From Opitutales bacterium (lineage in GTDB: Bacteria; Verrucomicrobiota; Verrucomicrobiia; Opitutales; UBA2987): 64,000 bases of DNA. Location: contig JAJFLU010000043.1 in NCBI GenBank assembly GCA_021772515.1, positions 166,879 to 230,878 of the forward strand. Direction: 5' to 3'. Position numbers and translations under genes: made by a program. Under the pieces are notes generated by a model. It did not search any database, was not told where the DNA came from, and saw only the letters and a list, made by a program, of their open reading frames with translations. Of the stretch, positions 10,019-19,051 are shown in pieces (position 1 is the first letter of the stretch; each line of letters opens with the position of its first letter).

Positions 10019-10837
10019 TTAACCTTTCTCGGACACAACGAGGGCGTCCGTGGATTCAAATATCTTGTCTGCGCTGGCGGCCACGAAACCCTGATAGAGG
10101 TTTCCATCGGCATCCGCGTAGCGCAGGGCGAATTCGTAATAACAGGTGGGAATATCATGCATCTCACCCCCGGCAAACTCCACTGGCATACGGTCGGCCA
10201 TTGAAGACCCCTGCTCCAAGAGCACCTCGGGTGATCCCTTGACTCGTCCACCCGATTCATTAACCGGAATACCCTCGGCTTCAACAACTTGTAGAACCTC
10301 TTCAACCCCACGGGTATTTTTCAGATAATTGATGGCGATTGTAAAATGGTTGGCGTGGAGTCCCAAGGCCGCAAACCAGGCCGCATATTCACTTTCATTC
10401 AAGAGGGAATTATAGTTCTCCCAAGAAATAGGATCCCAAAGACGCCCGGACCAGAGAACCTCCGGTTTCTCAACCAGCGAGGAATCGATCTGGGCGCAAA
10501 TATCTTCAAGGATTTTTTGTGCATCGGCGCTCAGGGCCGAGCAATCCAGTGCGCTCAAGAAAATTCTCGGCTGGAAGGGATCCGGGTGGAGGAAGCCCCA
10601 GGCGTTTAATTTTTTCTCTGTGAAGACATAGGGGGCCAATGGTTCATAGCCAAGCGCAAGAATATGCCCTTGCAGTGATTCCAGGCGAATCGGATCCAGA
10701 TCAAGGGTCCGAAAGGCTATATGATCGTTAAGCACCCGCTCTCCTCTGCCCTCGAAGACAGATTTGAGCCGGGCGGCCCGGGGGGCCATCCTTATGTAGT
10801 CCTCCCAGAGATTCAGGAAGAAGGTTTGAGTATTCAT
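10019..10837 (-). CDS. DUF1338 protein, probable 2-oxoadipate dioxygenase/decarboxylase (HglS-like)
   Basis: Likely converts 2-oxoadipate to 2-hydroxyglutarate with Fe(II) and O2, the reaction shown for HglS (YdcJ family) in lysine degradation. The 272-residue protein is the short DUF1338 form. It has H39-x3-R43 in the segment NDHIAFRT, matching the His/Arg spacing of HglS, a second His in HANHFTI (His161 or His164) and Glu235 in TCYYEFAL, giving a plausible His-His-Glu metal site. It is the first gene of the minus-strand operon, directly before the dehydrogenase and semialdehyde dehydrogenase genes, which supports the pathway role. The aminotransferase step is not encoded nearby. Confidence 0.8.
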   Translation of the reverse strand: MNTQTFFLNLWEDYIRMAPRAARLKSVFEGRGERVLNDHIAFRTLDLDPIRLESLQGHILALGYEPLAPYVFTEKKLNAWGFLHPDPFQPRIFLSALDCSALSADAQKILEDICAQIDSSLVEKPEVLWSGRLWDPISWENYNSLLNESEYAAWFAALGLHANHFTIAINYLKNTRGVEEVLQVVEAEGIPVNESGGRVKGSPEVLLEQGSSMADRMPVEFAGGEMHDIPTCYYEFALRYADADGNLYQGFVAASADKIFESTDALVVSEKG

Positions 10838-11126
10838 GGGCGTAACCTTCTACAAATATTTCCAGGATTCAATCTCTATATTTTGAAAATTTTTTGAACT
10901 TCGTCAGGCCAGAACCAACCCCAAATAACGATAGATTAAGGTTTCCAATTAATTTTTCTCCAAACTGGCCGACTTTTGTAAAACTTCCCTTCGTTTCAAT
11001 AGTACCAAACCGTTCCAGAGGGCCAAAATATTGCAGTTTGGCCGTTTGATAAATTGCCCATTAAATAGGCACCGGTGAGATACATTGAATAGGGTGAATC
11101 CCATGTAGAATTTCATACCAAACACA
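10838..11126. other. Divergent intergenic region between lysine operon and histidine kinase
   Basis: This 289-nt AT-rich stretch must hold the promoters for both the leftward lysine operon and the rightward kinase gene. I see two similar blocks, TGGCCGACTTTTG near 10966 and TTTGGCCGTTTG near 11037, that could be repeated protein-binding sites, but no clear -35/-10 pair can be chosen by eye. No small gene is apparent. Confidence 0.4.
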
Positions 11127-13937
11127 ATGGCTTCCTCTCAAAAACAGGCCGCTAGCACATTAGCGGAACTTTCCCCCAATGGCGAAAATGCGCCCATTGG
11201 CAGTATGGAGTTCTGCCCCATGCCCGCCTGGCTGTCGGATGCCTCGGGAAGCCGAATATATTTCAACCAGGCATGGTTTGACTTCACGGGACGGACCCCG
11301 GTCTGCGAGCTGGGCGATTCGTGGAAAGATGGCGTTCATCCCGATGACCTCGATGTTTACCTCGAAGCCTACACCAATGCACACACGCACGCGCATGAAT
11401 ACCCCAATCCTCTTTCTACGGAAAAGCGGGTGCTTGGCGCTGACAACGAATATCGCTGGATTTCAACAAAGGGATGTCCGCAGTACAATATTCGGGGTGA
11501 ATTCACGGGTCTGGTCGGCTATTGTTTCGATATAACGGACCAAAAGAAGGTCGAGCAGAAATTGCGGAATAAGAAACAACGTTTTGAACTGGCTCTGGAA
11601 GCCACGGGGCTGGGGATCTGGGACTGGAATATTGTCACGGGTGAAATGGTATTTAATCGCCGTTTTACTGAAATCCTCGGTTTCGAGTATAACGAGATGG
11701 AGAGGAGGTTCGGCTGTCTGGATGATTTGATCCACCCGGAGGATAGTCCGATTGTCCGGGAAAAACTCCAGCGACATCTTGAAGGCAGATCTTCAATCTA
11801 CGAATCCGAGCATCGTATTAAAACCAAATATGGTGATTGGGTATGGGTCCAAGATCGTGGCAAAGTAGTGCAAAGAGATAGTAGCGGAAAACCACTTCGC
11901 ATGACGGGAACCCATCGGGACACAACCATGCGAAAGGAAATGGAAGACTCCATGCAACGCCTTTCACTGGTCGCCAGCCGTGCCAACATCGGCGTGGTCA
12001 TCGCCAATGCGGAGGGTTGTGTGGAATGGGTAAATTACGCATTTGAAAGGATGTCCGGTTACGATCTGTTTGACCTCGAAGGGAAAAGGGCGGGCGTTTT
12101 GCTACAGGGACCGGGAAGCGATCCCGAGGTAATTTCGCAGATGCGGGAGTGTATTCGCCAAAAGAAGGAATTTCATACGGAAATCCTGAACTACCATAAA
12201 AGTGGCCAGCCCTATTGGGTGGAAATCGATGCCACTCCAATTTTCGACATGAAAGGCAAAGCCATACAGTATATCGCGATCGAATCCGATATCACTGCCC
12301 GCAAGGCGGCGGAGCAAGAAATGAAAAAGGCCAAGGAGGCGGCAGAATCGGCCAACCGGGCCAAAAGCGATTTTCTGGCCAATATGAGCCACGAAATTCG
12401 CACTCCGATGAATGCGGTCATGGGCATGACTACCCTTTTGCTCGATACCGATCTCAACGACGATCAACTCGATTTTGCAAAAACCATTCAGACAAGCAAC
12501 GAATCCCTTCTGAATGTAATTAACGATATTCTTGATTTCTCCAAAATCGAGTCGGGCAAACTGGACCTAGAAGATGTCGCGTATTCTCTCACTAGTTGTG
12601 TTGAGGAGGCAATGGAGCTTTTCGGACCCAAAGCTGCCGAGACGGGCCTGGAACTCCTCAGCCATATCGACGATCATGTGCCGGAGTATGTGATTGGTGA
12701 TCCCACCCGGCTACGCCAAATACTCATCAATCTGGTGGGCAATGCCATGAAATTTACCGCCCGTGGTGAAGTAGTGGCAACCGTTACTCTGGATGAAATG
12801 CAGGGCGAAGATTATCTATTGCGCTTTTCGGTTCGGGATACCGGGATCGGTATTCCAAAGGCGAGGCAAGACATCCTTTTCGAGGCTTTTAGCCAGGTGG
12901 ATTCATCGACCACACGTCAATATGGCGGCACGGGCTTGGGGCTGGTTATCAGCAAACGGCTTTGCCAACTGATGGGTGGTGATATTGGTTTACAAAGCGA
13001 GGAAGGCAAGGGCTCCGAATTTTACTTCACAATAAAACTCAAACCCGACAAGTCTCCGCCTTCGTCAACCCTTCAAACGGGTCCGCTAAATGGAAAACGA
13101 GTCTTAATAATTGATGATAACGCCACCAACCGCCAGATTCTCACACTCCTTTTAAGCAATTGGGGTATATACTCAGAGGAGGCCCAATCTGGTCCCGAGG
13201 CATTGAGCTTACTTGATCAAAGAGAGCCCTTCGATGCGGCAATCCTGGATTATCAGATGCCAAAAATGGATGGCTTGACACTGGCCACAGAAATCCGCGA
13301 ATCGGCGGCCCATTGCAAACTTCCCCTCATTATGCTCGCATCTTTGGCGCACCCCGATGCCGTAAAACTGCGTTCCCAGTTGGATTTTACGGCCTATCTG
13401 ACCAAACCGGTAAGAAAGCAGTTTCTGATGAATGCCCTTAGACAGGCTTTTCAGGGGCCGAATAAAATTAATACCCGAGTAAATGGCCGATCGGAATCTC
13501 CTTTTCGAAATCTTCCCTCCGCCTCTACAAGCACCTTTAAACTGCTTCTTGCCGAAGACAATGTAGTTAATCAGAAAGTGGTTCTATTGCTCCTCAAACG
13601 TCTCGGATACCGCGCCGATGTTGTCGATGACGGTCAAAAGGCTTTGCAATACCTGGAAAATGAATCCTGCGATATGATCCTGATGGATATGCAGATGCCC
13701 AACATGGACGGTATTGAGGCCACACGCCGGATCCGTGAGAAATTCGCGAATAATCAGCAACCCTACATCATCGCCCTGACGGCGGCAGCGACGGTAAAAG
13801 ACAAAAATAATTGCCTGGAATCCGGCATGAATACTTTCCTCACCAAGCCCATTAAGATCCAGGAACTGGCCGAAGCATTGAAAGTCGCCCAAGACTCAAT
13901 GATTGCGAAAAGGCGAACCCTCGCTCTCCCGCAATAG
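11127..13937 (+). CDS. Hybrid sensor histidine kinase, PAS-PAS-PAS-HisKA-HATPase-REC-REC
   Basis: A 936-residue soluble sensor kinase with no transmembrane segment. Three PAS domains lie at about 25-140, 150-275 and 280-395; the first two are PAS_3-like (HPDDLD and HPEDSP landmarks). The third resembles LOV domains in its [13 protein letters not shown] segment but lacks the photoactive Cys. The H-box has the phospho-acceptor His422 in [10 protein letters not shown]; the HATPase domain shows DTGIGIP and [11 protein letters not shown]. Two receiver domains follow, with phospho-acceptors Asp708 ([12 protein letters not shown]) and Asp854 ([11 protein letters not shown]). There is no DNA-binding output domain and no partner regulator next door, so the target is unknown. 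It is transcribed divergently from the lysine operon. Confidence 0.93.
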   Translation: MASSQKQAASTLAELSPNGENAPIGSMEFCPMPAWLSDASGSRIYFNQAWFDFTGRTPVCELGDSWKDGVHPDDLDVYLEAYTNAHTHAHEYPNPLSTEKRVLGADNEYRWISTKGCPQYNIRGEFTGLVGYCFDITDQKKVEQKLRNKKQRFELALEATGLGIWDWNIVTGEMVFNRRFTEILGFEYNEMERRFGCLDDLIHPEDSPIVREKLQRHLEGRSSIYESEHRIKTKYGDWVWVQDRGKVVQRDSSGKPLRMTGTHRDTTMRKEMEDSMQRLSLVASRANIGVVIANAEGCVEWVNYAFERMSGYDLFDLEGKRAGVLLQGPGSDPEVISQMRECIRQKKEFHTEILNYHKSGQPYWVEIDATPIFDMKGKAIQYIAIESDITARKAAEQEMKKAKEAAESANRAKSDFLANMSHEIRTPMNAVMGMTTLLLDTDLNDDQLDFAKTIQTSNESLLNVINDILDFSKIESGKLDLEDVAYSLTSCVEEAMELFGPKAAETGLELLSHIDDHVPEYVIGDPTRLRQILINLVGNAMKFTARGEVVATVTLDEMQGEDYLLRFSVRDTGIGIPKARQDILFEAFSQVDSSTTRQYGGTGLGLVISKRLCQLMGGDIGLQSEEGKGSEFYFTIKLKPDKSPPSSTLQTGPLNGKRVLIIDDNATNRQILTLLLSNWGIYSEEAQSGPEALSLLDQREPFDAAILDYQMPKMDGLTLATEIRESAAHCKLPLIMLASLAHPDAVKLRSQLDFTAYLTKPVRKQFLMNALRQAFQGPNKINTRVNGRSESPFRNLPSASTSTFKLLLAEDNVVNQKVVLLLLKRLGYRADVVDDGQKALQYLENESCDMILMDMQMPNMDGIEATRRIREKFANNQQPYIIALTAAATVKDKNNCLESGMNTFLTKPIKIQELAEALKVAQDSMIAKRRTLALPQ

Positions 13938-14163
13938 CTGTCAGGATAATAGGCGCGACCCCAGGTATAAACTCTTCGGCCTCTTCATCTTCTTTGTCTT
14001 CGTCTACTTTTTCCAGTACACATCAATTCGCAGCAACACGCATCCAGTGCTCGCTACGTTCGGCCTTTTGCTGTCTGTCTCGACGTGGCATTTGATCGTT
14101 TTTCCTCTAACGCTGCGTTCACCGGCTCGTCGGGTGGAACGCTTTGCTAGCTGGGTTATTTGA
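13903..14163 (+). CDS. Possible small two-helix membrane protein (weak ORF)
   Basis: An 86-codon frame starting at a TTG inside the 3' end of the kinase gene and overlapping the convergent SDR gene by 8 nt. It encodes two hydrophobic stretches (FGLFIFFVFVYFF and VLATFGLLLSV) separated by a short polar loop, with basic ends, as in a small inner-membrane protein. Third-position usage looks coding-like, but there is no ATG and no recognised family. It may instead be a remnant of a longer gene or a chance frame. Confidence 0.3.
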   Translation: MRKGEPSLSRNSCQDNRRDPRYKLFGLFIFFVFVYFFQYTSIRSNTHPVLATFGLLLSVSTWHLIVFPLTLRSPARRVERFASWVI

Positions 14164-15022
14164 CTATGCCGGAAAGTTTTTCACTAATTTCCCAAAGCTG
14201 TAGGGCGGTCTCATCGCTGGTCGCCCATTCTTTAGGTTGTGTTTCCTGGCAGTGGCTAAAATAGCGACCGGTTACACCCTCCAACTCAGGCGATACACAT
14301 GCATATATAGATGTTCTTGCGCCTTTTTCGGGAGACTGGAGAAAAGGCTTCATCAAAGGTTGAAGTAACTTTCCAACCCATCCGTTTTGCATTCCCAAAC
14401 CCGTTGCGATGTTTCCTGGGTGGAGCGCGTTTACCGTCACGCCACAATCGTGCATCCGCTTTGCCAATTCCCGGTTAAACAGGATATTTGCAAGCTTGGA
14501 ATGACCATAGACTTTCAACGTTCGAAAATTCTCATCGAAATTCAAATCGTCAAAATTAATTCCTTTGATAAGCATATGAGCTCCAGAAGCAACATTGACA
14601 ATTCGCGAAGGTGCGCCGGCTCTGATTTGATCGAGCAACAAATTGGTCAGCAAGAAGTGGGCAAGGTGGTTGACTGCAAACATTTCCTCGTGGCCATCTA
14701 CGGTGATCTGTTGTTTAAAATTCAAAACTCCTGCATTGTTCAACAATATATTTAAAGGTTTTTCGTGTTTAAGAAATGACTGTGCGATATGTCGGACCTC
14801 TGCGAGGGAAGCAAGATCTCCAATCAACAGGGTGATACGGTCATTGCCTGTACGATTCTTGATTTCTGCTGCGGTATGTTCTCCCTTGTCTCTATTGCGA
14901 CATACAAGAAACAACTCAGCGCCCATTTCTGCGAGAGCATGAGCGGTGACCTGACCGATACCACTCGTAGCGCCTGTCACCATACATACTTTATCTGTGA
15001 GGTTGTTATTCTCTATTTCCAT
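14156..15022 (-). CDS. Short-chain dehydrogenase/reductase (retinol-dehydrogenase-like SDR)
   Basis: A 288-residue NAD(P)-dependent oxidoreductase of the classical SDR fold. The cofactor motif TGATSGIG is near residue 17, NNAG near 94, and the catalytic YGHSK (YxxxK) near 170, preceded by the Ser in VNVASGAH. The overall pattern (LVCRNRDKG, DLASLAEVR) resembles the retinol-dehydrogenase/WW-oxidoreductase subgroup, whose bacterial members have unknown substrates. It is the last gene of the run maf-tonB-rluA-aroF-SDR but separated by 211 nt from the DAHP synthase gene, so it probably has its own promoter. Confidence 0.87.
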   Translation of the reverse strand: MEIENNNLTDKVCMVTGATSGIGQVTAHALAEMGAELFLVCRNRDKGEHTAAEIKNRTGNDRITLLIGDLASLAEVRHIAQSFLKHEKPLNILLNNAGVLNFKQQITVDGHEEMFAVNHLAHFLLTNLLLDQIRAGAPSRIVNVASGAHMLIKGINFDDLNFDENFRTLKVYGHSKLANILFNRELAKRMHDCGVTVNALHPGNIATGLGMQNGWVGKLLQPLMKPFLQSPEKGARTSIYACVSPELEGVTGRYFSHCQETQPKEWATSDETALQLWEISEKLSGIVK

Positions 15023-15115
15023 TACCTATACCCTGCTGATAGTCAAAATAGCTGCAATCCTTGAATGATGGAGCGCCCATTTTTCAAATATGTACTCCGT
15101 CCATTGTTTTACACT

Positions 15116-15174
15116 AGCACAGTGCTGGGCAGCCGTCTTACATTCCAAAATATCGGCTACAGTTATAGCTGTAA
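15116..15174. promoter_or_regulatory. Two short palindromes upstream of the SDR gene
   Basis: AGCAC-A-GTGCT at 15116-15126 and TACAG-TTATAG-CTGTA at 15159-15174 are perfect inverted repeats placed 94-158 nt upstream of the SDR start. They look like operator half-site pairs of a small dimeric regulator. No regulator gene is adjacent, and chance occurrence of such short palindromes is possible. Confidence 0.3.
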
Positions 15175-15233
15175 GGTTTTCAGGAGGCTCTAACTAAACA
15201 AACTTATTTTTATATTTCGTCGTTTCTGAAGTG

Positions 15234-16280
15234 TCAGGATAAACCTGTATATCGGGAGGGAAATCCCCAAATCGCGCGGGCATCTTCAATTATTTTTTTG
15301 AGAATCTCGGGGGTAACGCTTTGCACAGGGTCATCGCCGATACCACGTGAAGGCTCGATATGGGTTTCGATAATCAGGCCATCCGCCCCATAGGCCATAC
15401 CCGCAAGGCAGCACGCCGGCACATACATCGCCCGGCCAACCGAATGGGAGGGGTCCACGATCACAGGAGCCCAGGTTTTCTGTTTTAGAAGGGGCGTGAT
15501 GGACTCATCGGGATGATTTCGATAGCCATCCAGGCCCGGCATCGTTCCACGGGGGCAAAAGAATAAATTCGGGTTGCCGTTGGACACTATATACTCGCCC
15601 GCCGCTATATATTCATCGATGGGCCCCATGTGGCGACCCCGCTTGAGCAGTATCCCTATGCCGGTATCGGCGGTTTTCTTCCCGATTTGTTTCAATAGCG
15701 AATAATTGAGGGCGTTGCGGGTGCCGATTTGGATCATATCGATTTTCTCCTTCACGGCTATCTCTAGCTGCTCCTCATCCATAACCTCGGTCACAATCGG
15801 CAAACCGGTGCGTGATCTTGCTTCGAGCAGCGTGTCGAGAGTGCTCACATCGCCCTGATAAGAATGCGGCGTCGTTCTCGGTTTCCAAACACCGCCTCTC
15901 AAGGCATGGGCTCCGGCTTCCTTGATTGCAGCGGCTGTCTCGAACAAGTAATTGGCGTTATTGGGATCGATTGTGCAATGCCCGGCTATTATGAGCGGTT
16001 CGTCGCCCACCGTGACACCACCGAAGCGACAGCGATGCCCAGCCATCTCCGATCGGATATCCATCAATTTGTAGATGGACTCCATGCGATCAACCCGGTC
16101 GATAAATGGCAGGCCGACCAGGCGGTTGACCATCAATTCGCTGCGTTCATCGCCGATGATCGCGTAGATGTTTCGGTGGGCTCCGTAGATGACCTGTATC
16201 GCGCAGCCGAATTCCCCAACAATGGATTCGACTTCCTTTAATTGCTTTTCGGTTAGCTTGTTTTCTTTGGAAATAATCAT
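15234..16280 (-). CDS. aroF: 3-deoxy-7-phosphoheptulonate synthase family (type I-beta), divergent
   Basis: Predicted to condense phosphoenolpyruvate with erythrose 4-phosphate, the first step of the shikimate pathway. The 348-residue product has the N-terminal ferredoxin-like regulatory domain of I-beta enzymes (about 1-75) and then the TIM barrel. Conserved landmarks are KPRTTPHSYQGD, QIGTRN, LLKRG, DPSH and IETH, which supply the PEP pocket and the metal-binding Glu/His/Asp; the metal Cys is present in AGHCTID. Several loops differ from the usual family text: GPC is GHC, CERG is CPRG, and the TRNTLD-like segment is YRNHPD. It may be a specialised paralogue; the symbol reflects the family only. 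Confidence 0.75.
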   Translation of the reverse strand: MIISKENKLTEKQLKEVESIVGEFGCAIQVIYGAHRNIYAIIGDERSELMVNRLVGLPFIDRVDRMESIYKLMDIRSEMAGHRCRFGGVTVGDEPLIIAGHCTIDPNNANYLFETAAAIKEAGAHALRGGVWKPRTTPHSYQGDVSTLDTLLEARSRTGLPIVTEVMDEEQLEIAVKEKIDMIQIGTRNALNYSLLKQIGKKTADTGIGILLKRGRHMGPIDEYIAAGEYIVSNGNPNLFFCPRGTMPGLDGYRNHPDESITPLLKQKTWAPVIVDPSHSVGRAMYVPACCLAGMAYGADGLIIETHIEPSRGIGDDPVQSVTPEILKKIIEDARAIWGFPSRYTGLS

Positions 16281-16318
16281 GGCTATGGCGTCACATGGAA
16301 ATTTGGATAATTGGCCGG

Positions 16319-17101
16319 TTATACCGGGGGAGAGAAATTTAACAACTCCATAAATTCTTTTGGAAGGGCAGATTTCACCTCGAAGGAGATATTCCTCCCC
16401 TTCCAGCTAAAATCAAAGGCTATTTGGCTGGAGTGGAGAAATAATCGCTTGCTGCCGGTGTTCCGCGCCCATGCCCGGTTGAAGCGAAAATCGCCATAGG
16501 TACCATCTCCGACCATTGGAAACCCTCGGGCCGCGCATTGCACGCGGAGTTGGTGGGTTCGCCCGGTTCGCGGTTCCAGTTCGAGCAAAGAGCATTGCTG
16601 AGGATTCCGGCCTTTTTGAACCTTGAGAAGCACCGTTTCCGCAATCATGCCGGACGTTTTTGATGCCTGAACTTTGATTCGTCCTCCTGTTCGATCGAAC
16701 TGCAAACGGTCACGCCAAATCCGTGCCCCTTTGCCAACATGGTCCTTAACCAGGGCGTTATAGCGTTTTTTTACCCCGCGTTTTGTGAATAGTTCCTTTA
16801 GTTGAATCGAGAAATATTCGTCCGTTGTTCCCAGAATAATTCCCGAAGCGGGGGCATCAATACGGTTGAGAAGATAAAAGCTACCCGTTTCACCATCGGA
16901 CTGAGACCATTGGTAGCTCTCATTTTCAGCGTCGTAGGAAGCCAGCAACAAGGCCCCGCGATCCAGGCCCGGACGGTTTGGGTGCGAGCGCAGGCCGCAG
17001 GGCTTTTCAAAGGCCACCAACCCGGAGGCATGAGTCTGCAAAACTCGAACGCCGGGTGCCAGCGGCAGTCCCTCCAAAACCTCTGAAAGCGGGTGGCTCA
17101 C
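16319..17101 (-). CDS. RluA-family RNA pseudouridine synthase
   Basis: Isomerises uridine to pseudouridine in rRNA or tRNA. The 260-residue protein has the catalytic Asp in NRIDAPASG, a variant of the usual HRLDxxTSG, followed by the KRYNALVKDH strand and RTGRTHQLRVQC, then GFPMVGDGTYG, all in family order. No S4 domain is present, as in the RluA/TruC subgroup, and the exact target base cannot be told. It overlaps the upstream TonB-like gene by 4 nt (ATGA), so the two are translationally coupled, and it is followed 38 nt later by the DAHP synthase gene. Confidence 0.87.
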   Translation of the reverse strand: MSHPLSEVLEGLPLAPGVRVLQTHASGLVAFEKPCGLRSHPNRPGLDRGALLLASYDAENESYQWSQSDGETGSFYLLNRIDAPASGIILGTTDEYFSIQLKELFTKRGVKKRYNALVKDHVGKGARIWRDRLQFDRTGGRIKVQASKTSGMIAETVLLKVQKGRNPQQCSLLELEPRTGRTHQLRVQCAARGFPMVGDGTYGDFRFNRAWARNTGSKRLFLHSSQIAFDFSWKGRNISFEVKSALPKEFMELLNFSPPV

Positions 17102-18237
17102 TGGTAAATAAAGGTGGCTCGGATCGCCTCTTTTTCCTTGAGAATTGCCACCATTTCCTCAGTCCATTCCCAATAGGGAGTCGGCAGCAGGATCGCATCC
17201 TGTCCCAATCGAGTCGCTACCCTGCCCGCAGTAGAATAGGCGACTATCATATCAACCACCTCGCCGTCACGGGTGAGGCTAAACTCCACAATTACCCTGG
17301 TGTTCACCTCGGTCTGGACAGCCTCGTTGTGGGCCGTGAGATTTTGGAATTGTGCTCCAATCGCTTCGTAGACGCGGGCTAAATACCCGCCAAATTCGCT
17401 GAAATTTGCGCTTACAGCCAAGGATTCCATGACCGGCGCCCGCCCGGAGGATCGCCGGATCGGCCCCGGCACCGTTCGTGTCGTCAATCGCGGGCGTGGG
17501 CGCGGCTGTTGAGGCTGTACCGCCTGTGTCGGCTGAGGGCTCGGTTGCTCGATGTTGGCCTCGATTGGGGGCTCATTATTGTCTAAAGTTAGTGGTACAT
17601 CCCGGGAATTCAAAGTGTCCTCGACATATTCCTCCCCTTTATCGGGCGGATCAAGCATACTGGCGATCCCTTCATCTTCGACTACTTGATCCTGCTCCAG
17701 AAAATCCGGGGCTTTTGGTTTGGGTGGAGAAAAAACCGGCACAAAAGGGTTTTGCTGCTGTTGCTCTATCGATTCCTGTTGTGCGGTGGCCTCCGGCAGA
17801 GGCTGGGATTCATTTAAATCACCGTCGACAATCTTGGTCGATTCCTCCTCCTCACCATCGACTTGCGGGGCATCTTCCGAGCCTAGTTCGGATTTTTCCT
17901 TCTGTTGCGCCTGTTGGTCACGGTTTGAAAAATTAGTTGTCTCATCCGGCTTATTGGTGGGGACATCGGGATTTGTCTCCGTAAATTGCTGTTCTTCGGG
18001 TTCGGGAGGTGTCTCTTCGTAAACGTATTCCACCTCGCGTTCGATGCTTCGATCAGTGGTCGGAGTTGCCTCCATTTCCCACGGAATAATCCAGAATAGA
18101 CCGAGATGAAATAATAGTGAAATGGCCAAAGCCCATGCCACGCGGTAGAAATCCCACTCCTCCCGACCATCCGCGGTCAAATACCGTGAAAGATCATTTC
18201 GGCGGCTTCTCGATCGTCTTTTGATTATGCCTCTCAT
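17098..18237 (-). CDS. TonB-like energy-transducing protein
   Basis: A 379-residue bitopic protein. A basic cytoplasmic tail is followed by one membrane helix (about 33-53) that carries S40-x3-H44 (SLLFH), the SxxxH signature of TonB that contacts ExbB/ExbD. A long acidic, then Pro/Gln-rich periplasmic linker (about 60-265) leads to a C-terminal domain resembling the TonB/TolA fold, with VEFSLTRDGEVVDMIV. It would couple the proton-motive force to outer-membrane transport. No exbB/exbD lies beside it; the only pair in the window is at 36116-37915. The gene sits between maf and rluA-like genes, an unusual setting. Confidence 0.72.
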   Translation of the reverse strand: MRGIIKRRSRSRRNDLSRYLTADGREEWDFYRVAWALAISLLFHLGLFWIIPWEMEATPTTDRSIEREVEYVYEETPPEPEEQQFTETNPDVPTNKPDETTNFSNRDQQAQQKEKSELGSEDAPQVDGEEEESTKIVDGDLNESQPLPEATAQQESIEQQQQNPFVPVFSPPKPKAPDFLEQDQVVEDEGIASMLDPPDKGEEYVEDTLNSRDVPLTLDNNEPPIEANIEQPSPQPTQAVQPQQPRPRPRLTTRTVPGPIRRSSGRAPVMESLAVSANFSEFGGYLARVYEAIGAQFQNLTAHNEAVQTEVNTRVIVEFSLTRDGEVVDMIVAYSTAGRVATRLGQDAILLPTPYWEWTEEMVAILKEKEAIRATFIYQ

Positions 18238-18312
18238 GGGTTCAGGTCGGGATACACTATAGGGACATACAAACCGACTTTACGGCATTTTGCCAGTTTT
18301 CCGTTGTCAACG

Positions 18313-18918
18313 CTAGGCCAACTTCAGCGCCTCGAAAATTCCGTGTTTTTGCAGCAATCCAGCGGTCGCCTCGACCGGCAGACCCATCACATTGCTCAAT
18401 GAACCATTCAATCGTGCCAAAATTATCTCTCTACCCTCCTGAATGCCGTAGGCGCCAGCCTTGTCGAGTGTGTTTACGATGCTCAGGTAGTGGCTGATCT
18501 GCTCCTCATCGAGTGCCTTGAAAGTAACCTCGCTTGAAACGCAGAGGGCCTCATCGATACTACGGTCGGCGAATAGTAAACAGAGACCGGTAAACACTGT
18601 ATGAGTGCGCCCAGATAATTTGCGTAACATTCCACGGGCTTCGATCAGATCTCGGGGTTTGTTCAATACCTCTCCATCTATAGCCACTGTCGTATCTGCG
18701 GCGAGTATGGGTCCCGTATGCGAATGCTCGGTGGCCACATATTCCGCTTTTAGTCGGCTATTGTGCAAAACCAGGGCTTCCGGGTCGGCGCTTGAATCGC
18801 TCCACTCCTCCACATCTGCCGGAACAACCGCGAAGCGCAACCCCATTTCAGCCAGGAGATGACTCCTACGGGGAGAAACGGAGGCCAGAACCAATTGCAG
18901 ATGTAAATGTGACTTCAA
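18313..18918 (-). CDS. maf: Maf-family nucleoside triphosphate pyrophosphatase
   Basis: Hydrolyses non-canonical or canonical nucleoside triphosphates (dTTP/UTP or m7GTP type) to monophosphates, a housecleaning role linked to septum formation. The 201-residue length fits. Family motifs are LASVSPRR at the N-terminus, the substrate-pocket segment ADTTVAID, the KPRDLIEA loop, LSGRTHTVFTG and DKAGAYGIQE near the C-terminus. It is the first gene of the leftward run maf-tonB-rluA-aroF. An ATG at 18918 opens the frame; no strong Shine-Dalgarno is visible. Confidence 0.92.
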   Translation of the reverse strand: MKSHLHLQLVLASVSPRRSHLLAEMGLRFAVVPADVEEWSDSSADPEALVLHNSRLKAEYVATEHSHTGPILAADTTVAIDGEVLNKPRDLIEARGMLRKLSGRTHTVFTGLCLLFADRSIDEALCVSSEVTFKALDEEQISHYLSIVNTLDKAGAYGIQEGREIILARLNGSLSNVMGLPVEATAGLLQKHGIFEALKLA

Positions 18919-19000
18919 TCGAAAATATTATCCAAATATGATACCAAAGTCGAAATGAAGTAAAAGAAATCAATTCACACAAGCCTCATTTCGGCACGAA

Positions 19001-19051
19001 TAAGGTGAACAGGCAGTCCACAACAAAATTCACCAGCCTCCTTTCACCTTA
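19001..19051. repeat. 9-bp perfect inverted repeat downstream of M23 gene
   Basis: TAAGGTGAA (19001-19009) and TTCACCTTA (19043-19051) are exact reverse complements separated by 33 nt. They lie 104 nt past the stop of the M23 peptidase gene and upstream of maf, so they could act as a transcript end structure or a binding site. No U-run follows, so a simple intrinsic terminator is not supported. Confidence 0.3.

Noticed and set aside
12000..12300. LOV blue-light photoreceptor domain
   Set aside because: The sequence resembles LOV but the cysteine needed for the photocycle is replaced, so light sensing is not claimed.
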